Positions 1 to 4,023 of a stretch of 8,300 nucleotides of DNA are shown here, piece by piece. Where the stretch lies: assembly GCA_021791015.1 (NCBI GenBank), contig JAJYFH010000024.1, forward strand, positions 1-8,300, given 5' to 3'. Position 1 is the first letter of the stretch. Each line of letters opens with the position of its first letter. The position numbers and the translations under genes are program-made. This stretch comes from a bacterium (GTDB taxonomy: Bacteria; Patescibacteriota; CPR2; UBA1875; JAJYID01). A model generated the notes under the pieces. The model was not told the origin of the DNA and searched no databases. It was given only the letters and a program-made list of their open reading frames with translations.

Positions 1-193
1 GGCCTACACATATGAGGGTATTGCCTACTATGTCTCAAATAGCTCCACAAGCGCTGCTCCCGTATACCGTTTTTGTAATAAAGTAAACGGTTCGCATTTC
101 TGGACCGCGTCAGCCTCGGAAAAGGACCATATCATCGCTACTTGGCCGGATGTGTACACTTATGAGGGTATCGGCTACTACGTGCCGTACTAG
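1..193 (+). CDS. C-terminal end of a DUF5648-repeat protein (partial)
   Basis: This is the last 63 codons of a gene that begins outside the window; reading starts at base 2 and ends with TAG at 191-193. The peptide carries the pattern of the DUF5648 repeat: YEGIAYYV, then PVYRF, then GSHFWTAS.SEKD, then WP, then YTYEGIGYYV. The YEG(I)xYYV segment occurs twice, and the DNA at 5-33 and 155-183 matches at 25 of 29 bases, a period of 150 bases (50 codons). DUF5648 repeats typically sit at the C-terminus of secreted or surface proteins, often with other exported domains. Here the N-terminus and any signal peptide are missing, so location is an inference. The protein ends immediately after the last repeat. 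Function is unknown. The family call is fairly sure; the role is not. Confidence 0.75.
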   Translation, partial: AYTYEGIAYYVSNSSTSAAPVYRFCNKVNGSHFWTASASEKDHIIATWPDVYTYEGIGYYVPY

Positions 194-215
194 TGAAAGT
201 AGCACCTCACACTTA

Positions 216-296
216 TGTCATCCTGAGCGACTACCTGAAAGGTCGAGTCGAAGGATCCCTTGCCTTGACTAGATTCCCGCCTCCGCGGGAATGACA
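216..296. repeat. Hairpin repeat, copy 1 (full)
   Basis: An 81-base element bounded by TGTCATCC and its near inverse GGAATGACA. The left half folds as ATCCT (220-224) with AGGAT (252-256), CGACT (228-232) with AGTCG (246-250), and ACCT (233-236) with AGGT (240-243) around a GAA loop. The right half is the 20-base hairpin ATTCCC-N8-GGGAAT (273-292). Bases 216-261 match the second copy at 3683-3728 in 40 of 46 positions. It starts 22 bases after the stop of the DUF5648 gene. No long T-run follows, so it is not a standard intrinsic terminator. Similar sequences (GTCATCCTGAGCGA..., ATTCCCGC...GCGGGAAT) are scattered in many bacterial genomes. Confidence 0.85.
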
Positions 297-362
297 AAGA
301 CAGGTGAAAATACAGGCTTGAGCGTAACATCTAAAATTCTTTAAATCTCAATTGTAAGAAGG

Positions 363-368
363 TATAAT
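363..368 (+). promoter_or_regulatory. Promoter -10 box for the four-gene operon
   Basis: A perfect TATAAT lies 107 bases upstream of the dehydrogenase-like gene. At 17-base spacing the -35 region reads TTTAAA (340-345), matching four of six consensus positions. The bases after the -10 box (TAGCT) resemble those at the promoters at 3859 and 5844. It would give a leader of about 100 bases. It is inferred from sequence only. Confidence 0.5.
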
Positions 369-397
369 TAGCTTAACTAAAGGATTCGGAGGCTTAA

Positions 398-451
398 GTG
401 GCAATTGCCATAGCTTACATCCATTTTTGGTGCTCGCTTGATTATTGTTAA
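398..451 (+). CDS. Possible 17-codon leader ORF
   Basis: A GTG-initiated ORF of 17 codons ends with TAA at 449-451, between the TATAAT at 363 and the dehydrogenase-like gene at 476. A good Shine-Dalgarno GGAGG (388-392) lies 5 bases before the GTG. The peptide would be MAIAIAYIHFWCSLDYC, with His, Phe, Trp, two Tyr and two Cys packed into its second half. The start overlaps a 12-base perfect palindrome. This arrangement would fit a regulatory leader peptide. However, an ORF of this length with an SD can occur by chance, and I see no clear pair of alternative terminator/antiterminator hairpins. The call is speculative. Confidence 0.25.
   Translation: MAIAIAYIHFWCSLDYC
399..410. promoter_or_regulatory. 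Perfect 12-base palindrome in the operon leader
   Basis: TGGCAATTGCCA reads the same on both strands. It lies about 30 bases downstream of the -10 box and overlaps the possible GTG start of the short leader ORF. It could be an operator half-site pair. In RNA it could be a small 4-bp hairpin with an AAUU loop covering that start codon. Nothing else supports a role. Confidence 0.25.
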
Positions 452-475
452 TATAGCAAAAAGAAAGGTAGAAAA

Positions 476-1381
476 ATGGTAAAGATAGTTGTATCAGACA
501 ATATGCGTTTGACGCATGAGCAGGAGAAAAGATTGAAAGCTCTTGGTGACGTGAAAATTTATAGCGAAGCTGCCAAGTCAGACAAGGAATCGCTGAAAAG
601 ATTTAATGAAGCTGAAATAATTTGCACCGAGAAGAACCAGATTGAAAACATCTTGTATGAGCTAAAAGACAAGTTTATCTCATTTCCATTTGTAGGAATG
701 GGATGGTTGAATATAGAAAATTTGAAGAAAAACGGCATAAAAGTTTCAAATGTCCCGGGTTGCAATAGGATGCCGGTGACTGAATGGATTCTCATGATGA
801 TGATAATGCTTTCAAGGCAGCTTTATCCAACAATCAATAATCCGAGCAAGGAATATGCTGGCTTTCCAAAGGAGACCCAAGGGCTGACTTTCAAAAGGGT
901 AACAATTTTAGGCCATGGAAATGTCGGAAAAAAGATTGGTGAAATGTGCGAACAATTGGGGATGGAAGTTACTTATTTTAGAAGAAACGACGATCTTCAA
1001 AAAAACGTGGAAAATGCTGATTATATTGTGAACTGTCTTGATAGAAACAAAGATACGGAAGGGATGCTTGATAAGAAATTTTTCGAAAGTTTGAAAGAAG
1101 CATATTTTATCAGCATAACTGACCAGCAAATTTATGATGTAAATGCTATGAAAGAGGCGTTAAATCGAGGTAATCTTTTAGGCGCAGCATTAGATCCTGC
1201 AGGAGTTAAGCCAGGGGACTCTTCTGACCTACTCTACGCAGACCTTTCAAGCAATCCGAAGGTTCTCATAACTCCACATCTCGCATTTAATACAGACGCG
1301 GCTATCCAAGTCGGCAATGAGATAATGATCGATAATGTCGAAGCCTTTCTAAAAGGCAAACAGCAGAATATAATTTTATAA
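476..1381 (+). CDS. D-2-hydroxyacid dehydrogenase-like protein with altered active site
   Basis: This 301-residue protein belongs to the D-isomer-specific 2-hydroxyacid dehydrogenase family (PGDH, D-lactate dehydrogenase, hydroxypyruvate reductase), slightly short of the usual 310-340 residues. Evidence is the N-terminal GxGxxNI..L...GI.V.N.P segment (about 74-94), the Rossmann motif GHGNVG (146-151), the GAALD block (236-240) and TPHLAF (266-271). Members normally use an Arg, a Glu and a His for catalysis. His is kept (H268), but the Arg of the usual ARG motif aligns with D216 (segment FISITDQQ) and the Glu of DVFxxEP aligns with K245 (segment DPAGVKP). The second Rossmann strand ends YFRR (167-170) instead of the usual Asp, which would suit NADP(H), an inference. 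It may be a non-catalytic or re-purposed dehydrogenase. The ATG is preceded by AAAGG (464-468) at 7-base spacing. It is first in an operon; the ACT-type gene begins 4 bases after its stop. Confidence 0.85.
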   Translation: MVKIVVSDNMRLTHEQEKRLKALGDVKIYSEAAKSDKESLKRFNEAEIICTEKNQIENILYELKDKFISFPFVGMGWLNIENLKKNGIKVSNVPGCNRMPVTEWILMMMIMLSRQLYPTINNPSKEYAGFPKETQGLTFKRVTILGHGNVGKKIGEMCEQLGMEVTYFRRNDDLQKNVENADYIVNCLDRNKDTEGMLDKKFFESLKEAYFISITDQQIYDVNAMKEALNRGNLLGAALDPAGVKPGDSSDLLYADLSSNPKVLITPHLAFNTDAAIQVGNEIMIDNVEAFLKGKQQNIIL

Positions 1382-1385
1382 AGAA

Positions 1386-1790
1386 ATGAATCAAAAGTTA
1401 AAGGAAATAATTGAATCCAGTAAGTTTAGGATAGAACCAGGCAACTATGTTTATGCCAAAGTTTCAAAAACTCCTAATCTTGAAGATTGTTTTATGATCT
1501 CAAAAGATAAGGATGAAATTACAGCGGTTTTAGAAGAAAAAAAGTTGTCGAAAATTGTAATTTTCGAGAAAAATAAGGATTTATACAAACTTTTTGAGCT
1601 AAAGGTGTCACTGCCTTTTTATGCCGTTGGATTCTTAGCTGCTGTTACGGAGGCTATTTCTTCTGAAGGAATGAACAATTTGCTTATCTCGACTTATTCT
1701 AAAGATTACGTGTTGGTTCGCATAGAACATGAGCAAAAAGCAAAGGAAGCATTGCTAAAATTAGGATTCAAGGAGGAAGAAAATGGATAA
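1386..1790 (+). CDS. Stand-alone ACT-type (DUF2241/ACT_3-ACT_7-like) protein
   Basis: This small cytosolic protein of 134 residues resembles the family with an N-terminal ACT_3 (formerly DUF2241) and a C-terminal ACT_7-type half. Matching segments are the opening F.IEPGNYVYAKV (14-26), which in the family reads L.PG.YVF..V, and the core around 80-100, YAVGFLAAVTEAISSEGMNN, which matches VG.TAAV..AL...GI..N. The closing segment around 108-128 (YVLVRIEHEQKAKEAL..LGF) matches the family's end. ACT domains usually bind amino acids and regulate enzymes; ligand and partner here are unknown. The gene begins 4 bases after the dehydrogenase-like gene with only a weak AAAG upstream, so translation is probably coupled. 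Its last codons contain the Shine-Dalgarno and start of the Nudix gene (8-base overlap). It is AT-rich compared with the Nudix gene that follows. Confidence 0.7.
   Translation: MNQKLKEIIESSKFRIEPGNYVYAKVSKTPNLEDCFMISKDKDEITAVLEEKKLSKIVIFEKNKDLYKLFELKVSLPFYAVGFLAAVTEAISSEGMNNLLISTYSKDYVLVRIEHEQKAKEALLKLGFKEEENG
1771..1776 (+). promoter_or_regulatory. Shine-Dalgarno fixing the Nudix gene start
   Basis: AGGAGG lies inside the last codons of the ACT-type gene, six bases before the ATG at 1783. This is the strongest ribosome binding site in the window. It supports the 8-base overlap as real, not a misplaced start. Confidence 0.8.
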
Positions 1791-2292
1791 GAATTTCAAT
1801 TTTAAACAGCCTTTTATAGTCGTCGGCGGGCTGCTTGAAAAGGGCGGCAAATATTTGCTGGTTAAGGAATCCGGCGGACCGGACAAGGGCAAGTGGAACA
1901 TCCCGGCGGGCATTTTGGACATGGGAGAAAATCCGGTTGAAGGAGCTGCCAGAGAGATCCGGGAAGAAACGGGGTTCGATTTTGAAGCAACTAATATTCT
2001 GGGGATTTATGCCGGACACAAGGTAAATAGCGGAACTTATGCGGTTAAAGTTATTGTTGTGGGCAAGTTTGGCAACGAGCAGAACGAACTTCATCATGAC
2101 ATCTCAGAAACCAAATGGTTTTCAAAAGATGAAATCCTTGCAATGGGACCGGAAACTTTAAGGACGGTTGATATAAAAGACATGTTCGAGGATTACGAAG
2201 CCGGCATCAGGTATCCGCTCGATTTAATTAAAAAGGAGGATTATAAAATAAATGGCAAAGATTATTTCGACAAATCCATCAAAAAATTATGA
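1783..2292 (+). CDS. Nudix hydrolase
   Basis: This 169-residue enzyme should hydrolyse a nucleoside diphosphate linked to another group, in the cytosol and with Mg2+ or Mn2+. The Nudix box is complete at residues 43-65: G, five residues, E49, seven residues, then REIREETGF. Upstream are the usual first strands (FIVVGGLLEKGGKYLLV) and the KWNIPAG segment that leads into the box. The overall look, GGP..GKWNIPAG with E..V.GA.REI.EETG, resembles broad-specificity NUDT-like or MutT-like pyrophosphatases. The substrate cannot be told. The domain seems complete by about residue 135; the last 30 or so residues are a charged tail (DLIKKEDYKINGK...) not needed for the fold. The gene overlaps the ACT-type gene by 8 bases and runs 41 bases into the aldehyde dehydrogenase gene. 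Confidence 0.92.
   Translation: MDKNFNFKQPFIVVGGLLEKGGKYLLVKESGGPDKGKWNIPAGILDMGENPVEGAAREIREETGFDFEATNILGIYAGHKVNSGTYAVKVIVVGKFGNEQNELHHDISETKWFSKDEILAMGPETLRTVDIKDMFEDYEAGIRYPLDLIKKEDYKINGKDYFDKSIKKL
2234..2239 (+). promoter_or_regulatory. Shine-Dalgarno for the aldehyde dehydrogenase gene
   Basis: AGGAGG inside the Nudix coding sequence precedes the ATG at 2252 by 12 bases, longer than the usual 5-9. No other start fits better. The encoded N-terminus (IISTNPS, then IGEVE) is the conserved beginning of aldehyde dehydrogenases, so the start is supported from both sides. Confidence 0.6.
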
Positions 2293-3628
2293 AGTTATAG
2301 GGGAAGTTGAAATCTCAACGGATAAGGAAATTCGTCAGGCTGTAGAAAAAGCTAATAAGGCTAAAAAGAGCTGGAAAGATCTTGGGGTCGAAAAAAGAAT
2401 TGAGCTTTTGAGGCCTATTTTGGAAGAGTTTAGGAAAAGAGAAGATGAGTTGGCACGGCTTATTACCCAGGAAATGGGAAAACCGATCACAAAAAGTTAC
2501 GAGGAGGTTAGGTGGACATTCGAAGAATTTCAGTGGTATTTGGATAATGCCGAACAAGCGGTGGCTGAAGAAGTTACCTATGAAGATGAAAATTCATTAC
2601 ACAAAATAGTTTACGAACCAATCGGGACAGTAGCGCTTATAACGCCGTGGAATTTTCCTTTTGGAATGCTTACTTGGGGAATAGTCCCGAGCCTGCTTGT
2701 CGGCAATACTGTTGTGTTTAAAATCTCTGAGGAAACGCCTCTGATGGGGAAATTGGTCGAAGGGGTATTTAAAGAAAGTAATTTGCCCGAGGGTGTATTT
2801 TCTGAAGTTTATGGCGGTGGTGATGTTGGTGAAAAACTGGTTAAAGAGGAGATAGATTTCATAAACTTTACCGGCAGCACGAATGTTGGTAAGAAATTGT
2901 ATAAGATCGCTGCCGAAAAGTTTATCGGGGTGTTGCTCGAGATGGGCGGCTCAAGTCCGGCCATCGTTTTTGATGATGCTGATCCAAAGACTGCTGCCGA
3001 AACAGTTTCTAACTACAGATTTCAAAATTGCGGCCAGGCTTGTGATGCCATAAAGCGTGCAATTGTGCATGAGTCAATCTTCGACGAATTCGTCAATGAG
3101 CTAAAAACCGCAACCGAAAATAAAAAACTGGGAGATCCCGAAAAGAAAGAAACAGAAGTTGGCAGTCTGGTTGCCAAAAGGCAACTGGAAATCTTAGAGG
3201 AGCAGGTTAGTGATGCTATCAAAAAGGGCGCCAAGGTTATTATGGGCGGGAAAAGGCCCGAAGGTCGTGCAGGAGCTTATTTCGAGCCAACGATTTTGAC
3301 AAATATCACAAAGGATATGAGGGTTTGGAAAGAGGAGGTTTTTGGACCAGTTTTGCCGGTGGTCTCGTTTAAGACAGAAAAAGAGGCAATAAACCTTGCT
3401 AATGATTCAGTTTACGGTTTGTCTAGTAGGGTTATTACAAGAAATGCAGAAAGAGCGGAAAGGGTTGCCTCGCAGATTGAGGCGGGCACAGTTGAGATCA
3501 ACAAAGGAGATAGGTGGCTGTCTTGCAATCCTTTCGGCGGATACAAGATGTCAGGCATAGGCAGAGAAAACGGCATAATGGGTTTCAGGCAGCTTTGCCG
3601 GGTAAAGGTAGTTTCCCGAAGTAAATAA
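2252..3628 (+). CDS. NAD(P)-dependent aldehyde dehydrogenase, succinate-semialdehyde type
   Basis: This 458-residue aldehyde dehydrogenase oxidises an aldehyde to the acid with NAD(P)+. All key sites are present: TPWNFPFG (131-138) with the oxyanion-hole Asn134, cofactor Lys157 in GNTVVFK, FTGSTNVGK (206-214), the general base Glu230 in LLEMGGSSP, the nucleophile Cys264 in NCGQACDAIKR, EEVFGPV (361-367), and PFGGYKMSGIGRENG near the end. The Cys region (FQN.GQ.C.A.KR) and length resemble the Sad/YneI branch of succinate-semialdehyde dehydrogenases. The true substrate is not certain. It is complete, and its active site is intact, unlike the dehydrogenase-like protein at the head of the same operon. 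It is last in the four-gene run, with a hairpin repeat starting 54 bases after its TAA stop. Confidence 0.93.
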   Translation: MAKIISTNPSKNYEVIGEVEISTDKEIRQAVEKANKAKKSWKDLGVEKRIELLRPILEEFRKREDELARLITQEMGKPITKSYEEVRWTFEEFQWYLDNAEQAVAEEVTYEDENSLHKIVYEPIGTVALITPWNFPFGMLTWGIVPSLLVGNTVVFKISEETPLMGKLVEGVFKESNLPEGVFSEVYGGGDVGEKLVKEEIDFINFTGSTNVGKKLYKIAAEKFIGVLLEMGGSSPAIVFDDADPKTAAETVSNYRFQNCGQACDAIKRAIVHESIFDEFVNELKTATENKKLGDPEKKETEVGSLVAKRQLEILEEQVSDAIKKGAKVIMGGKRPEGRAGAYFEPTILTNITKDMRVWKEEVFGPVLPVVSFKTEKEAINLANDSVYGLSSRVITRNAERAERVASQIEAGTVEINKGDRWLSCNPFGGYKMSGIGRENGIMGFRQLCRVKVVSRSK

Positions 3629-3682
3629 AATCGTATCTTTGCCGGCAGATAGCATAAATCCCGTGAATTCAAAAACCTCCCC

Positions 3683-3798
3683 TGTCATCCCGAGCGACTT
3701 CCTGAAAGGACGAGCCGAGGGATCTCTTAAGCTTAATGCGGAATCGAAAGCAAGGGATTCCTCCGCTCGCCACTAGCGTGGTGGCGGTCGGAATGACA
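3683..3798. repeat. Hairpin repeat, copy 2 (full)
   Basis: A 116-base element bounded by TGTCATCC (3683-3690) and GGAATGACA (3790-3798). The left hairpin pairs ATCCC (3687-3691) with GGGAT (3719-3723), CGACT (3695-3699) with AGCCG (3713-3717; one A.C on this strand, a T.G on the other), and TCCT (3700-3703) with AGGA (3707-3710). The right hairpin (3757-3794) is longer than in copy 1. ATTCC pairs with GGAAT, CCGC (3763-3766) with GCGG (3784-3787), and CGCCAC (3768-3773) with GTGGTG (3778-3783) around a TAGC loop, with one G.T pair and one bulged T. It lies just downstream of the aldehyde dehydrogenase gene, as copy 1 lies downstream of the DUF5648 gene. Confidence 0.85.
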
Positions 3799-3855
3799 AT
3801 ACAAAGAGATTTCCGGGTTCACGGTATAAATTGAATGGAAAATTTCAAAGAGTTG

Positions 3856-3864
3856 TGTTATAAT
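3856..3864 (+). promoter_or_regulatory. Extended -10 promoter for typA
   Basis: TGTTATAAT is a perfect TATAAT with the upstream TG of extended -10 promoters. At 17-base spacing the -35 reads TGGAAA (3836-3841), matching four of six. With the following TGGCTA it forms a 15-base stretch that recurs with two changes at 5841-5855, in front of the kinase gene. Confidence 0.6.
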
Positions 3865-3884
3865 TGGCTAGTTACAAAGGCAAA

Positions 3885-3938
3885 ATGATGGCTCGCGTGG
3901 CGCAGAATTCTACTTTAAAAGCGAGTCTTTTTAATTAG
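3885..3938 (+). CDS. Possible 17-codon leader ORF upstream of typA
   Basis: Two adjacent ATGs (3885, 3888) follow AAAGG (3876-3880) and open an ORF of 17 codons, MMARVAQNSTLKASLFN, ending in TAG at 3936-3938. It begins about 20 bases after the -10 box, so it would be the first ORF on the typA transcript. The downstream arm of a hairpin and its T-run fall in its last codons, an arrangement known from attenuators, but there is no run of one amino acid to sense. It has the same length as the possible ORF at 398-451. No homology is recognised and chance is a real alternative. Confidence 0.25.
   Translation: MMARVAQNSTLKASLFN
3891..3932 (+). terminator. Weak hairpin plus T-run in the typA leader (possible attenuator)
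   Basis: GCTCGC (3891-3896) can pair with GCGAGT (3921-3926), six pairs including one G.T, across a 24-base loop. The second arm is followed at once by CTTTTT (3927-3932). This has the order of an intrinsic terminator, but the loop is large and the stem short. It could only be a conditional or weak one. Confidence 0.25.
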
Positions 3939-3945
3939 GAAGGAA

Positions 3946-3977
3946 GACTGGATTCCCGCCTCCGCGGGAATGACAAA
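3946..3977. repeat. Solo right half of the hairpin repeat
   Basis: Bases 3946-3977 match 267-298 at 31 of 32 positions, with 27 identical in a row (3951-3977 and 272-298). They contain the 20-base hairpin ATTCCC-N8-GGGAAT (3952-3971) and the TGACA end, but not the left half found in the two full copies. It sits inside the expected typA leader. The ATTCCC-N8-GGGAAT form is the same as the published dRS3 repeat consensus of Neisseria. Confidence 0.9.
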
Positions 3978-3995
3978 CGGAGAAAGAATTGCTTG

Positions 3996-4010
3996 CAAGG
4001 TCTGACCTTG
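3996..4010. promoter_or_regulatory. Perfect 7-1-7 inverted repeat before the typA start
   Basis: CAAGGTC-T-GACCTTG ends 13 bases before the typA ATG and three bases before its Shine-Dalgarno (AGGG). It could be an operator, or in RNA a 5-bp stem with a five-base loop next to the ribosome binding site. It lies well downstream of the proposed promoter, so an RNA or translational role is at least as likely as repressor binding. Confidence 0.4.
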
Positions 4011-4023
4011 TTAGGGAAAAATT

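Larger units (their letters stand above)
3629..4023 (+). other. 395-base intergenic and leader region before typA
   Basis: No convincing long gene lies here on either strand. In order it holds: one arm of an imperfect inverted repeat (3654-3667), a full hairpin repeat (3683-3798), the other arm (3818-3831), an extended -10 promoter (3856-3864), a possible 17-codon leader ORF (3885-3938) overlapping a hairpin with T-run (3891-3932), a solo half-repeat (3946-3977), a perfect 7-1-7 palindrome (3996-4010), and a short Shine-Dalgarno AGGG (4013-4016) seven bases before the typA ATG. The typA leader would be about 150 bases, long for a compact genome. No tRNA cloverleaf was seen. Confidence 0.7.

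Noticed and set aside
216..296. Repeat copy 1 as an intrinsic terminator of the DUF5648 gene
   Set aside because: The hairpins are strong, but no T-run follows either of them on the plus strand.
446..454. TGTTAATAT as a second promoter of the four-gene operon
   Set aside because: It resembles an extended -10 but has only four of six hexamer matches and a poor -35 (TTGGTG). The perfect TATAAT at 363 is better.
194..475. tRNA, CRISPR or insertion sequence in the intergenic regions
   Set aside because: No cloverleaf, no regularly spaced direct repeats and no transposase fragments were found. The repeats present are dispersed inverted-repeat hairpins.
1369..1374. TATAAT just before the ACT-type gene
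   Set aside because: It lies in the last codons of the AT-rich dehydrogenase-like gene (Asn-Ile-Ile-Leu), with no supporting -35 or TG extension; close spacing argues for co-transcription.
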